Below, piece after piece: positions 17,160 through 25,730 of a stretch of DNA of 37,541 nt; position 1 is the first letter of the stretch, and the number at the start of each line of letters is the position of its first letter. The notes below the pieces were generated by a model that was not told the origin of the DNA, made no database searches, and saw only the letters and a list, made by a program, of their open reading frames with translations. Source of the DNA: Bacillota bacterium (GTDB lineage Bacteria > Bacillota > Clostridia > Eubacteriales > Eubacteriaceae); the NCBI GenBank assembly GCA_018903255.1, contig JAHIQT010000068.1, positions 1 to 37,541 of the forward strand. The letters run 5' to 3'. A program made the position numbers and the translations under genes.

Positions 17160-17759
17160 ATGAATACAAATGCAATCGATGCAAACAAAGCTATGAATCA
17201 AGGGATTCATACAAAAGGTGTCACCCAAAATCCAGACGTCAAGGTTGAGCCAGAGGCCGCCGATAAAGTCCAACCTGTTGTGCAAAAACTCGACTCCATA
17301 GAACTTGGCACCGCAACTTCCGAAGACATCGGAACCTACACTGTTGACCGCAAAAAGATCGACGAAATCAAGCAGGATTTTGCCCGAAATACCGAGTCAT
17401 TCAAAAAAATGGTTGAAGCCATGATCGAAAAACAGGGTAAGAAGGTTAATCAGGTTTTAAAAGATCTGTTGGCTGGAAAAGAGGTTGACATCGTTGTCGA
17501 TTCTGAAACCCAGGCAGCTGCTCAGGAGTCTATTTCTGAAGACGGCTATTTTGGGGTGAACAAAACCTCAGAACGGATTGTTGATTTTGCCAAGGCTCTC
17601 TCTGGCGGTGATAAAAGCAAGCTTGAAGCGCTAAGAAATGCCTTTAAAGAAGGTTTTGAAAGTGCCAAAAAAGCCTTTGGTGGGGAGCTTCCAGAAATTT
17701 CTCAACAAACCTACGACAAGGTCATGCAGGGCTTTGATGATTGGGCAAACGAAGAATAA
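17160..17759 (+). CDS. Conserved protein of unknown function (199 residues)
   Basis: A soluble acidic protein. The first ~55 residues look disordered. The middle (about 60-105) is a charged helix (YTVDRKKIDEIKQDFARNTE), and the C-terminal ~75 residues form a compact block: ISEDGYFGVNKTSERIVDFA, then ALSGGDKSKLEALRNAFKEG and PEISQQTYDKVMQGFDDWAN. I recall the C-terminal 'SEDGY-GV--TS-RI-DFAKALSGGD' block from unnamed conserved proteins of Clostridia, but know no function. AAGGAGG lies 6 nt before the ATG. It has its own terminator. It sits beside a chemoreceptor gene, but a motility role is only a guess. Confidence 0.8.
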   Translation: MNTNAIDANKAMNQGIHTKGVTQNPDVKVEPEAADKVQPVVQKLDSIELGTATSEDIGTYTVDRKKIDEIKQDFARNTESFKKMVEAMIEKQGKKVNQVLKDLLAGKEVDIVVDSETQAAAQESISEDGYFGVNKTSERIVDFAKALSGGDKSKLEALRNAFKEGFESAKKAFGGELPEISQQTYDKVMQGFDDWANEE

Positions 17760-17817
17760 GCGTAAACCCCAAACGTTCGTATCCAACACCTGACCGCACG
17801 ATAACAATAACGCTAAG

Positions 17818-17859
17818 CCAGATCAACTGATTTAATCAATCCGTTGATCTGGTTTTTTT
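17818..17859 (+). terminator. Terminator of the 199-residue gene
   Basis: CCAGATCAAC (17818-17827) pairs with GTTGATCTGG (17843-17852), 15-nt loop, followed by seven T. Confidence 0.9.
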
Positions 17860-17863
17860 AAAC

Positions 17864-17895
17864 AAAAAAGACAGGAAATTTTTTCCAGTCTTTTT
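17864..17895 (-). terminator. Terminator of the second chemoreceptor gene
   Basis: AAAGAC-A-GGAAA and TTTCC-A-GTCTTT pair around a short A/T loop, with T-runs on the minus strand. It lies 27 nt past the stop codon at 17922 and is back-to-back with the plus-strand terminator. Confidence 0.7.
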
Positions 17896-17921
17896 CTTTT
17901 CTTTTTTATTTTTTTCGTTTA

Positions 17922-19466
17922 TTATTTTAATTTGAATCGCGAGATCATTTCTTTGAGTAACTGTGATTGACCGGATAATTCTTGGCTGGCAGCCGCTGAT
18001 TGCTCCGCGGTTGCAGTATTTCCCTGAACAACCTGGGATACCTGATCGACCCCAAGATTAATCTGGGTAATATTGGTGGCTTGATCATTGGAGGCTTCAG
18101 CAATTTCCTGAACCAATTGGGCCGCCTTGGTAATTTCGACCACAATTTCTTCCAGGGCATTGGCAGTTTCATCAGCAATGGCGGTACCACCTTCGGTCTT
18201 CTTGACCGAGCCTTCGATTAGAACAGTGGTTTCCTTAGCGGCCTCGGCACTTCTGGCGGCCAGGCTTCTAACCTCTTCTGCTACCACGGCAAAGCCCTTG
18301 CCATGCTGGCCAGCTCGGGCGGCTTCGACTGCGGCATTTAGTGAGAGAATATTCGTCTGGAAGGCAATATCATCAATGACCTTGATGATTTTCGAAATAT
18401 TACCCGATGCCTGATTAATTTCATCCATCGACTCCTGGAGCTGACGCATGCTGTCATTGCCTTTTTGAGCTTTTTCCTGGGCGGAGGTAGAGAGCATATT
18501 GGCTTCGCTAGCGCGTTTGGCATTGTCTTTTGTTTTATCTGCAATTTCATCAATCGACGAACTCAATTGTTGGATCGCCGCTGCCTGCTCAGTTGAACCC
18601 TGAGCCAGCATCTGACTGCCGTCGGATACCTGCGACGCGCCCGCGGATACCTGATCAGCCGCTTCATTCATGTCTTTTAAGATCCCATTAAAGGATTCGA
18701 TGATGTGATTAAGGGCGATCTTGATCGGCTCAAAGTCGCCTTTATAGTCCCTAGTGGTGTTGACAACCATGTTGGAATTAGCCATCTGATCAAGGATCTC
18801 GGACACCTCATCGACAATCCCCTGTAAAAAGTCCAGGGTGCTGTTGAGCGAATCCTTAATGGCTGAATGCTCACCCTGATATTCCCCTGCCATCCGCAGC
18901 TTCAAACTGCCGTTAGCGACTTCTTCGAGCACCGTATTGGCTTCCTGAATTGGTGCCACCATGGCATCGAGGGTCGCGTTGACTCCAGCGACAATGCGGG
19001 TATATTCACCACTGTGTTTTAATGTGTCTGCTCGGGCATTGAGATCCCCAGCCACTGCCGATTCGACCAGACTATTGGTATCATCGACCAGCATTTTGAT
19101 GCTATCAAAGGTTTTATTAACAGAATCCTTAATGACTGCATATTCACCCTTGTAATGACCTGCCATGCTCTGATCAAGATTTCCCTGTGCCATTTTCAAA
19201 AGCACCACCGAGGCTTCCTGAATCGGCTCTGCCATCGCGTCCAGAGTCGCGTTGACACCAGCAATGATTTTGGCATATTCACCCTGATGGCTGGATGTAT
19301 CGGCACGGGTATCGAGTTCCCCGGCTACAGCAGCATCAACGAGGTTATTGGTTTCGCTGACTAACATCTTGATACTGGCAAAGGTCTTGTTAACCGAAAC
19401 TTTGATGGCTGCATGTTCACCTTTATACTGTCCTTGCATATCTTGCTCGAGATTACCTTTTGCCAT
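17922..19466 (-). CDS. C-terminal fragment of the interrupted chemoreceptor (stalk repeats and kinase-control domain)
   Basis: The longest open frame after the TAA starts at the ATG at 19466 and encodes 514 residues: two and a half HAMP-like repeats and the full signalling domain. GGAGG sits only 2 nt before this ATG, closer than ideal, so weak internal restart is possible but unproven. If made, the product would be a soluble receptor-like protein with no sensor. Confidence 0.45.
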   Translation of the reverse strand: MAKGNLEQDMQGQYKGEHAAIKVSVNKTFASIKMLVSETNNLVDAAVAGELDTRADTSSHQGEYAKIIAGVNATLDAMAEPIQEASVVLLKMAQGNLDQSMAGHYKGEYAVIKDSVNKTFDSIKMLVDDTNSLVESAVAGDLNARADTLKHSGEYTRIVAGVNATLDAMVAPIQEANTVLEEVANGSLKLRMAGEYQGEHSAIKDSLNSTLDFLQGIVDEVSEILDQMANSNMVVNTTRDYKGDFEPIKIALNHIIESFNGILKDMNEAADQVSAGASQVSDGSQMLAQGSTEQAAAIQQLSSSIDEIADKTKDNAKRASEANMLSTSAQEKAQKGNDSMRQLQESMDEINQASGNISKIIKVIDDIAFQTNILSLNAAVEAARAGQHGKGFAVVAEEVRSLAARSAEAAKETTVLIEGSVKKTEGGTAIADETANALEEIVVEITKAAQLVQEIAEASNDQATNITQINLGVDQVSQVVQGNTATAEQSAAASQELSGQSQLLKEMISRFKLK

Positions 19467-19628
19467 TGCCTCCAGTACCCCTGAAGCCTCTTTGATGGGT
19501 TCGATAACCGCATCCAGGGTCTGGTTGACGCCGGCGATAACCTTCTGGTAATCACCATTATACTTGCTTGCATCGGCCCGTTCATCGAGCCGGCCTTAAA
19601 CTGCTGCCGTGACTAGCATATTGGTGTC
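18810..19628 (-). repeat. Three tandem 273-bp coding repeats in the chemoreceptor stalk
   Basis: Units of 91 codons begin near 19628, 19355 and 19082, each with [DE]TN-LV--AV at the start, then AGVN-TLDA and a G-Y-GE--AIK---N-T block. They encode HAMP-like helical repeats. The nonsense codon is in the first unit. High similarity between units also makes the area prone to recombination or assembly error. Confidence 0.75.
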
Positions 19629-20843
19629 AGTAACTAGCGTTTTGATCGCTGCCTGGGTATCCTGTAAGGCTGGTCCGACCTGATCATTATCACCGACCAT
19701 GATAACCTCGTCATCCAGATTTCCCTGGGCGATATGTTCAAGCTTTTCGATTAGGTTTTCCTGTACATTTTGCTGCATCGTTTCAACGGCCTTTAACATG
19801 GTGCCAATTTCATCTTGTCGATTAATATATTTACCAGCATTGGAATGCGCATCATGGCGAAAATCAAAGCCCGCCAGACGGTTTAGTTCTTCGGTAGTAG
19901 CCACAATCGGCTTAGCGATTGTGCCACTGATCAGGAATACGGCAAAAGCTGCCACGATAATTGCCAGGATGATTACCATGATGATGGTATTTCTGACTTC
20001 TGCTACCTGGGCATCCAGCTCAGCCTGATCGATGGCTACAGACATAATCCAGGGGCTGCCTTCAACTGGGGCAAAACCGACTAGCAGGTCTTTTCCTTCA
20101 AGGGTGTAATCGCCAAAACCCGGTTCTCTGGTCATCATTTTACTACGCACCAGTTCAGCCAACTCTGCATAATCGGGGTTTTCTTCATCTGCTATGGCAA
20201 AATTAAACTGCTCTTTAACCAGATCCAGATTGGAATTCCCTACGGCAACTCCATCATTATTAATCAGTGAGGCAAAACCGGTTTCGCCATAGCTAACCTG
20301 CTTGGTAATTTCACTTAATGAGGTTCCCTCTTTTCTGCCATAAAGTACAGCAGCAATGGCACCGTTCTGATATACCGGCGTGGCATATAATATGACTGGC
20401 TCCCCGGTAACGCGACTGATGGTAATATCAGATGCCGTCGGAGTCCCGGCAGCCGCCCCTTTAAAATAACTTCGGTCGGCCACATTAACGGTGTCGCCAG
20501 TAGCATTCTGAGTAACACCATTGCCAGCCAGATCTGCTAAGACATAAGCATCATAACCGGCTCTAGCCGCTTCCGCCTCTAGGAATGCGACCCGTTGATC
20601 CTGCGCAATCGCACCATCGAGCAAAATCGAATTCTGAGCTAGACTCGCCATGTACTGAAGCTCAGCATCCCGCCTCGATTCAATATAACGCGCCTGAACG
20701 ACTGCTGTGTTTTGCAATTGTTCGCGGGCATCTGTTTCAAGAACGCGGGTAAACTGATTGACAACAATCACCCCCAAAATGCCAGTAACTGCCAAAATCA
20801 GGGCGGTGAACAAGGTGATCAGACGTAATCGGATTGATTTCAT
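19596..20843 (-). CDS. N-terminal fragment of the interrupted chemoreceptor (sensor, TM, HAMP)
   Basis: If the TAA is real, translation from 20843 gives 415 residues: the Cache sensor, both membrane helices, HAMP and the start of the first stalk repeat. It would lack the kinase-control domain and could not signal to CheA. Confidence 0.5.
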   Translation of the reverse strand: MKSIRLRLITLFTALILAVTGILGVIVVNQFTRVLETDAREQLQNTAVVQARYIESRRDAELQYMASLAQNSILLDGAIAQDQRVAFLEAEAARAGYDAYVLADLAGNGVTQNATGDTVNVADRSYFKGAAAGTPTASDITISRVTGEPVILYATPVYQNGAIAAVLYGRKEGTSLSEITKQVSYGETGFASLINNDGVAVGNSNLDLVKEQFNFAIADEENPDYAELAELVRSKMMTREPGFGDYTLEGKDLLVGFAPVEGSPWIMSVAIDQAELDAQVAEVRNTIIMVIILAIIVAAFAVFLISGTIAKPIVATTEELNRLAGFDFRHDAHSNAGKYINRQDEIGTMLKAVETMQQNVQENLIEKLEHIAQGNLDDEVIMVGDNDQVGPALQDTQAAIKTLVTDTNMLVTAAV

Positions 20844-20955
20844 GATTTTCCCATCCTTTTCTTTGTTTATATTATTCAGCTTCTGGTCAATTTCTCGCCA
20901 ATTTCTGATCAATACTGAAGCATTATATCGCTAATCGCTAATCAAACGCGATGTT

Positions 20956-20984
20956 ATAATATACCACCTTTAGCTTTATGCAAA
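20956..20984 (-). promoter_or_regulatory. Possible promoter of the second chemoreceptor
   Basis: On the minus strand TTTGCA (20984-20979), a 17-bp spacer and TATTAT (20961-20956). The fit is moderate; overlapping alternatives such as TATATT exist in the same A/T-rich stretch. Confidence 0.35.
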
Positions 20985-21065
20985 CGTTTTTGAATAAAGT
21001 TTTTAAATTGTTATTATTTTTCTGATTTTATCGTTTATAACTACTATTCACAATGGTAAAACAGC

Positions 21066-21092
21066 AAAAAGACAGGTAAAAACCTGTCTTCT
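21066..21092 (-). terminator. Terminator of the ICMT-like gene
   Basis: AAGACAGGT (21069-21077) pairs with ACCTGTCTT (21082-21090) around a 4-nt loop, with a T-run on the minus strand. It begins about 35 nt past the stop codon at 21126. Confidence 0.85.
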
Positions 21093-21125
21093 TCTAATTG
21101 ACCCTATTATTATCCCGCTCGTTTA

Positions 21126-21737
21126 TTAAAGCAGATGGGGAATAAACATTTTTGTTCGCTTCATATAATCCTGATAAGCACTTCCAAATTCATCGATCAT
21201 ATCCTCTTCTTCTTTTTTGGCCAGCCGCACATACATATAAATCATTACCGGGTATAAAATCAGCAGCGGTAAGGTTGCCCATTCGATCATCATCCCGAAG
21301 GATAATAATAACAGCCCGGTATACTGAGGATGGCGGATATATTTGTAAAGCCCCGTTTCTACCAGGGTACCGGTGCCGGTTTCCTTTGACCAGTATTTTT
21401 TGTAGATATTATACCAACCATTCATAATTAAAAACAAGCCGACTGCCCCACAGGCAATATTGATATACATCCCCCAATAACCGATGGTATCAAAAAGTGT
21501 GTGTCCCCATAGAACCCCGACGGGGAGATTTTTCCCAATAATCCAGGAGATCACATACATACTAAAGGGAATCCCATGCATTTCGATGGCAAAGGCAATT
21601 ACGAAAGCAAGATAGGTGCCCGCTGGCTTGCGATCCATTTTTTTGTAAAACGGCATAAACAGCAGAATCACTCCGTAAAGCACCGAAAAAAATATTACCC
21701 CAAACCAATTATAAAAATGACTATCAAATGTTTCCAA
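21126..21737 (-). CDS. Isoprenylcysteine carboxyl methyltransferase (ICMT/PEMT)-like membrane methyltransferase
   Basis: 203 residues with five to six membrane helices. The C-terminal part has the family signature: LVETGLYKYIRHPQYTGLLL, the R-HP-Y-G loop that binds S-adenosylmethionine, and EEEDMIDEFGSAYQDYMKR before a final hydrophobic end. In bacteria these proteins methylate lipids or isoprenoid-like compounds; the substrate here is unknown. I place the start at TTG 21737, 8 nt after GGAGG. Extending upstream to an in-frame ATG would read through the terminator hairpin of the kinase gene and add 26 residues unlike the family. No separate promoter is evident, so it may depend on read-through from the kinase operon. 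Confidence 0.8.
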   Translation of the reverse strand: METFDSHFYNWFGVIFFSVLYGVILLFMPFYKKMDRKPAGTYLAFVIAFAIEMHGIPFSMYVISWIIGKNLPVGVLWGHTLFDTIGYWGMYINIACGAVGLFLIMNGWYNIYKKYWSKETGTGTLVETGLYKYIRHPQYTGLLLLSFGMMIEWATLPLLILYPVMIYMYVRLAKKEEEDMIDEFGSAYQDYMKRTKMFIPHLL

Positions 21738-21770
21738 TTTCTTTTCCTCCAAATTTTTAGTGGAGTTACA

Positions 21771-21829
21771 TAAAAAAGCTTCATGTAATCCCTTGCCATT
21801 ACTATAGCAAGTCAATCATACATGAAGCT
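21771..21829 (-). terminator. Terminator of the two-component operon
   Basis: AGCTTCATGTA (21777-21787) pairs with TACATGAAGCT (21819-21829), with a second inner pairing TTGC/GCAA. On the minus strand the stem is followed by six T. It starts 6 nt after the kinase stop codon at 21835. Confidence 0.85.
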
Positions 21830-21834
21830 GTTTC

Positions 21835-23265
21835 TTATCTTAAATCGAGCTTAACTGTATCCGAGCTCTTTGGCAATAACAACACGAATTCACTCCCCAC
21901 CGTGTTATCCTTAGTCAGTTTGATGCTACCACCATGGGCGTCCATGACTTTTCTGACGATCGCTAAACCTAAACCGGTGCCACCGTTTTCTTGCGTTCTG
22001 GCCGGATCACCTTTAACAAAAGGCTCGAAGATCTGTTCGCTCAATTCTGCAGAAATGCCGATTCCGTTATCTTTAAACCGAACCTCGATCATTTCAGGAT
22101 GATCGATCATCACCAGGTCGATCTGAGTACCGGTCTGATTATGGTTGATGGCATTATCAACAAGGTTTTCAAACACCCGACTGATCTGCTGTCGGTCTAT
22201 CGCAACAAAAATCTCTTGATCGGGAATATCAAAAGTATATGAAAACCCGGCACTATCGAGGTTTGCCACCGCCTGGCTCATTTGTTCGCGAAGATACTCG
22301 GTGAAATCAAGCTTTTCCTTAACCAGGCTATATTCTGAGGTTTCCATTTTCGACAGTTCAAAAAGATCATTCATCAGACGGTTCGCCCGGTTGCTGTTGT
22401 TATAGATCGTGGTCAGATAAGCCCGCAGTTCTTCATTGGTCATTTGTGTTTTTATTAAACAGAGTTCAGCATAGCCCATAATACTGGCAAGTGGATTTTT
22501 GAGATCATGGGAGATATCCAAAATAAGCTTCTTGCGATTCTCTTCACTTTGTTTTCTTAAAGCAATTTCTGTTTCAATTTCGTCTGCCATTTCATTGAAA
22601 ATCGTTTCCAGTTCGCCGAATTCATTATTCAGATTTAAGTCAACCCGTGATGTATAGTCCCCTTCTCTTAACCGGCCAGCACTACTACACAGCTTTTTTA
22701 GGGGGTTGATAATAGTCAGTGAGGTCAATTTTGAATAAATAACGGTACTGATTGCCAGCAAGATCAAATAAAACAAGATGATCGCAACTATGACACCCGA
22801 TACTCTCCGGGTGTCCACCGATGAAAATTTGCTATTGTGTACAATCGCAAAATCAATCCGAATCGACGTTGGAAAGGTGATGACTAACCAAAATTCCGCT
22901 CTGGGATTATAGGCGATACTGTAACTAAATGGGTTTTCTTTGGCCTGACTGGCAGCTAAAAAGTCGGTAAATGTCTCGGCGTTTAACAGCTCCGGTAAAT
23001 TGTTAATTCCCTGGCTGAAAATAACCTCGTAATTTTTATTGACCACTTGAATCCCGCCGCCATTATCAAGCACCGATCCCATCTCCATTAGCGCAAGATC
23101 ATCAGTCATGATCTTATCAGCAGTGTAGCTATGATGCACCAGATTTTTTGAAATCACGTCGTTGGCAAAGCTTAATAGCGCCACCGCAAAAACGCCAATG
23201 ATGGTGGAGATTAAAAACATCAACACATAATCAGCGATAAAGCGACTTTGAATTCTTTTTTTCAT
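21835..23265 (-). CDS. Sensor histidine kinase (HAMP, HisKA, HATPase)
   Basis: 476 residues. TM1 ~10-32, an extracytoplasmic sensor of about 130 residues (~33-165), TM2 ~168-192, HAMP ~193-245 (REGDYTSRVDLNLNNEFGEL). The phospho-acceptor helix reads LILDISHDLKNPLASIMGY. The ATP-binding domain contains ENLVDNAINHNQ (N box), DNGIGIS (G1) and GGTGLGLAIV (G2). It should phosphorylate the response regulator encoded just upstream. I start it at ATG 23265, one base after the regulator's TAG and preceded by AGGA; an in-frame start 36 nt upstream overlaps the regulator. The stimulus is not evident. PhoR is possible given the pst genes 1.7 kb away, but not supported by specific sequence. Confidence 0.95.
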   Translation of the reverse strand: MKKRIQSRFIADYVLMFLISTIIGVFAVALLSFANDVISKNLVHHSYTADKIMTDDLALMEMGSVLDNGGGIQVVNKNYEVIFSQGINNLPELLNAETFTDFLAASQAKENPFSYSIAYNPRAEFWLVITFPTSIRIDFAIVHNSKFSSVDTRRVSGVIVAIILFYLILLAISTVIYSKLTSLTIINPLKKLCSSAGRLREGDYTSRVDLNLNNEFGELETIFNEMADEIETEIALRKQSEENRKKLILDISHDLKNPLASIMGYAELCLIKTQMTNEELRAYLTTIYNNSNRANRLMNDLFELSKMETSEYSLVKEKLDFTEYLREQMSQAVANLDSAGFSYTFDIPDQEIFVAIDRQQISRVFENLVDNAINHNQTGTQIDLVMIDHPEMIEVRFKDNGIGISAELSEQIFEPFVKGDPARTQENGGTGLGLAIVRKVMDAHGGSIKLTKDNTVGSEFVLLLPKSSDTVKLDLR

Positions 23266-23266
23266 C

Positions 23267-23965
23267 CTAGCTATCCTTTGGTAAATGGAATTTATAGCCA
23301 ATTCCGCGAATCGTCTTGATATAGACCGGATTTCTGGGTTCTGCCTCTATTTTATTGCGTAGCCGGCTGATATGAACCATAATCGTGTTGTCATCATAAT
23401 AAAGATCTTCTTCCCAGACCTGCCGATAAAGCTGCTTTTTAGTGAAAACCTTGTCCGGATTTTTCATCAGGAACTGCAGCATTAAATACTCCTTGGCACT
23501 GAGTTCCACCAATGTTCCATCGACATAAACACAGCAGCCATCCTGATCGAGAGATAAGCTACCGACATTTAGTTGGGACTTGCGAAACGGATTATTATCT
23601 GAGTATTCATAGTTACGTCTGAGCTGGGCACCAACTCGGGCAATAAGCTCTGCCATACTGAAGGGTTTGACCAGGTAGTCGTCAGCACCGAGACCCAAAC
23701 CCAGAACCTTATCCATTTCATTTTCACGTGCCGTTAGAAAGATAACTGGCATCTGACTGCTTTCACGGATTTTTCGCAGCAGGTTAAAGCCATCCAGTCG
23801 CGGCATCATCACGTCGAAAATTCCCAAATCGATGGCATTATTCTTAAAAATTGCCAGAGCTTCAATACCATCAATCGCAGCGAAAACCGTATAACCATTT
23901 TCTTCAAGATGAAGTTTTAACAGGTTACGGATATCTTTTTCATCTTCGGCAACTAACACATTCAT
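23267..23965 (-). CDS. OmpR/PhoB-family response regulator
   Basis: 232 residues. The receiver domain (1-118) has the acidic pair near Asp8, the phospho-acceptor Asp51 in FDVMMP, Thr in FLTAREN and Lys in DYLVKPF. The winged-helix DNA-binding domain (~130-228) ends IKTIRGIGYKFHLP, typical of OmpR. Coupled to the kinase by a one-base gap; it ends in TAG. GGGAG precedes the ATG at 23965. It follows the GNAT gene after 65 nt and is likely in the same transcript. Target genes unknown. Confidence 0.95.
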   Translation of the reverse strand: MNVLVAEDEKDIRNLLKLHLEENGYTVFAAIDGIEALAIFKNNAIDLGIFDVMMPRLDGFNLLRKIRESSQMPVIFLTARENEMDKVLGLGLGADDYLVKPFSMAELIARVGAQLRRNYEYSDNNPFRKSQLNVGSLSLDQDGCCVYVDGTLVELSAKEYLMLQFLMKNPDKVFTKKQLYRQVWEEDLYYDDNTIMVHISRLRNKIEAEPRNPVYIKTIRGIGYKFHLPKDS

Positions 23966-24030
23966 ATAAAACTCCCTGAGTTAGATTATTTTTTAGGCTT
24001 AAACCAAGTGATCTTATGTCCATTTGCAAA

Positions 24031-24315
24031 TTAGTCGTTGTGAACTGAAAAAACATCGCCGTATTCCTTATTTTCGCACAGCACCTTTTCGGCATAGGAG
24101 CAATAAGCGATAATTTTGAGCTTATTTTCGCGAGCAAATGCCACTGCCTTTGCCACTAGTTTGACCCCGAGTTCCTGGCCTCTGAGCGCTCTCGTTACAT
24201 AAACATGTTCGATGATTAGTTGCTCTCCTTTAATGTTGTAGTTTAATAAAGCAATCGGTTCATCTTCGTTGACACCAATATAAAATTTGTTTTTTTGTTC
24301 ATGAATAGTTTCCAT
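24031..24315 (-). CDS. Small GNAT-family N-acetyltransferase (COG2388-like)
   Basis: 94 residues, the minimal GNAT fold of the YidJ/COG2388 type. It contains the core strand LIIEHVYVTRALRGQELGVK with an R-G-x-x-L/G acetyl-CoA loop, then LVAKAVAFARENKLKIIAYC and a conserved Cys-containing end (YAEKVLCENKEY). Such proteins are widespread but without an assigned substrate. AGGAGG lies 5 nt before the ATG at 24315. First gene of a likely operon with the response regulator and kinase. Confidence 0.85.
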   Translation of the reverse strand: METIHEQKNKFYIGVNEDEPIALLNYNIKGEQLIIEHVYVTRALRGQELGVKLVAKAVAFARENKLKIIAYCSYAEKVLCENKEYGDVFSVHND

Positions 24316-24347
24316 TTTTCTCCTCCTTAATTTCCTGTTACGCTCCT

Positions 24348-24376
24348 ACTATAAAATTTCCGATGACAAGATCCAA
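24348..24376 (-). promoter_or_regulatory. Promoter candidate for the GNAT / two-component operon
   Basis: On the minus strand TTGGAT (24376-24371), a 17-bp spacer and TATAGT (24353-24348), about 26 nt of leader before the ATG at 24315. Confidence 0.45.
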
Positions 24377-24526
24377 CTCAATTGCAGTTATTATTTTGCC
24401 CAGTTATAAGTTTGATCAAAGCACTTTCATCTTCGTAATTCTATTATAAGACATGTTTAACAAAAAAGCGAAAGGTTTACGAATGCGTTTAAAATAAATC
24501 AGTCTTATTCCCAATTCTTTAAGCGG

Positions 24527-24555
24527 TTGCATTCAGAAATTGACCGTGTTATACT
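24527..24555 (+). promoter_or_regulatory. Promoter candidate for the small coiled-coil gene
   Basis: TTGCAT (24527-24532), a 17-bp spacer and TATACT (24550-24555). The start near 24562 leaves about 29 nt before the ATG at 24591. Confidence 0.5.
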
Positions 24556-24590
24556 AAAAAAAGAATCATTTTAAATAAAAGGAGCAAATT

Positions 24591-24821
24591 ATGGAAGATT
24601 TAAGTAAATTAAGCGACCAAGAACTCAAGAGTAGACTCGACAATTTGAAAGAAGACCTCCAAGATGTCGAACAGGAGCGCAGCTTTATTTTCAAGCAATC
24701 CGGGATGCATGTTTCCAGCGGAAAAGTGGTCGCCCAAATGGAAGAATTTGATGGCGATATCACTAAGCTCAAAGCCCAGATCGGTGAATGTAGCGATGAA
24801 ATTGAACGTCGCAATCGTTAA
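24591..24821 (+). CDS. Small coiled-coil protein of unknown function (76 residues)
   Basis: A highly charged, all-helical protein with leucine/valine heptads in two stretches: LSDQELKSRLDNLKEDLQDV and a second from about residue 50 (FDGDITKLKAQIGECSDEIE). A short turn (SGMHVSSG) separates them, so a helical hairpin is likely. No enzyme motif; I do not recognise a family. AAAGGAG precedes the ATG. The own promoter and terminator show it is a real single-gene unit, standing alone on the plus strand between minus-strand operons. Confidence 0.8.
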   Translation: MEDLSKLSDQELKSRLDNLKEDLQDVEQERSFIFKQSGMHVSSGKVVAQMEEFDGDITKLKAQIGECSDEIERRNR

Positions 24822-24827
24822 ATTTTA

Positions 24828-24856
24828 ACAAGGGGTTAATAGCCCCTTGTTTTTTT
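24828..24856 (+). terminator. Terminator of the coiled-coil gene
   Basis: ACAAGGGG (24828-24835) pairs with CCCCTTGT (24843-24850), followed by a run of seven T. Confidence 0.9.
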
Positions 24857-24927
24857 GATTTTTTTTCAATTGAACCGTTCGATTTGTGTCCACATCTCAT
24901 CAATTATTGCTGTTTTTGCAATGCAAA

Positions 24928-24953
24928 TAGCCAAAGGATGGCTCCTTTGGCTA
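24928..24953 (-). terminator. Stem-loop after phoU (end of the pst operon)
   Basis: TAGCCAAAGG (24928-24937) pairs perfectly with CCTTTGGCTA (24944-24953), 6-nt loop. On the minus strand only TTT-GCATTGC follows, so the U-run is weak. Confidence 0.65.
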
Positions 24954-24994
24954 AGGCTAAAAATTTATCTTTATCGCCGTTTTAAATCATCAGC

Positions 24995-25717
24995 TTAAAC
25001 GTCTTTTTCGAGACTGGCAATTTTTTTCTGAAACTCCAACGTTCGACTGATGGTCTCTTCATCGAGGTCATTAAAATCAATGTAGTCACCAGTGACGATG
25101 TAAAAAACTGTTTCAAAAACATTGGTCGCGTGATCACCAATTCGCTCAAGGTAAGAACCAACAAAAATAAATACTGAGCCCTGATGAATATTTTTGGGAT
25201 TATCCATCATATAGGCTAAACAGTCATGATGAATCTGCATGTTCAGAGCATCAATCTCATCTTCTAAATCGACAACTTCGCGAATTTGGCTGATATCTTC
25301 GTGAATAAAGGCTTGAATCGCAAGCTTTAATAATGTTTGCGCCAGTTCACAGGCTCGGGGAATATCGATGAGGCGTTTCATATAAACGACCTCTGACAAT
25401 TCCAGCACCCGTTTGGAAATATTGACTGCCAAATCGGCAATCCGTTCCAGGTTGGTAATAATTTTATAGGTCGAAGCCAGCCGTCTCAGATCGGAGGCTA
25501 CCGGCCCCTGGGTGGCAATCACCCTGCTGACAACCAACTGCAGTTCAATTTCTTTGGCATCAACCAGATCGTCCCGTTCAATCACTGATCTGGCCAGCTC
25601 ACAATCCTGAGTTTTTAATGCTACCACTGAATCAGCCAGCATTTTTTCTGTCATCGCCGACATCAGCAAGATTTCGTCTTTGATCATTCGCAGTTCTTTG
25701 ATATATTCTTTTCGCAT
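24995..25717 (-). CDS. phoU: Phosphate transport regulator PhoU
   Basis: 240 residues, two copies of the three-helix PhoU bundle. Both metal-binding motifs are visible: TNLERIADLAVNI in the first half and LERIGDHATNVFE in the second, the E-x-x-x-D patterns of the family. PhoU links the Pst transporter to the phosphate-sensing kinase and limits uptake. Last gene of the pst operon, 13 nt after pstB, with a GGAG-type site in the gap. Confidence 0.97.
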   Translation of the reverse strand: MRKEYIKELRMIKDEILLMSAMTEKMLADSVVALKTQDCELARSVIERDDLVDAKEIELQLVVSRVIATQGPVASDLRRLASTYKIITNLERIADLAVNISKRVLELSEVVYMKRLIDIPRACELAQTLLKLAIQAFIHEDISQIREVVDLEDEIDALNMQIHHDCLAYMMDNPKNIHQGSVFIFVGSYLERIGDHATNVFETVFYIVTGDYIDFNDLDEETISRTLEFQKKIASLEKDV

Positions 25718-25730
25718 AATTTACTCCTTA

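Larger units (their letters stand above)
17922..20843 (-). pseudogene. Chemoreceptor gene interrupted by one in-frame TAA (codon 416)
   Basis: The frame is continuous from the ATG at 20843 to 17922 (973 codons) apart from TAA at 19596-19598. The encoded chemoreceptor has TM1 ~6-28, a dCache sensor (~30-270; RSYFKGAAAG, VILYATPVYQNG), TM2 ~290-310, a HAMP domain, three 91-residue HAMP-like repeats and the kinase-control domain with tip [18 protein letters not shown]. The stop falls in the first repeat, in AAV[12 protein letters not shown]; related receptors have Ala or Glu there (AVAGEL, AIEGNL). One G-to-T change of a GAA codon would explain it. Everything downstream is still well conserved, so the lesion is recent, a sequencing error, or read through. 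GGATGG precedes the chosen ATG at 20843. Confidence 0.85.

Noticed and set aside
19596-19598. Pyrrolysine or other recoding at the chemoreceptor stop
   Set aside because: The codon is TAA, not TAG, so pyrrolysine does not apply, and I see no selenocysteine-type context.
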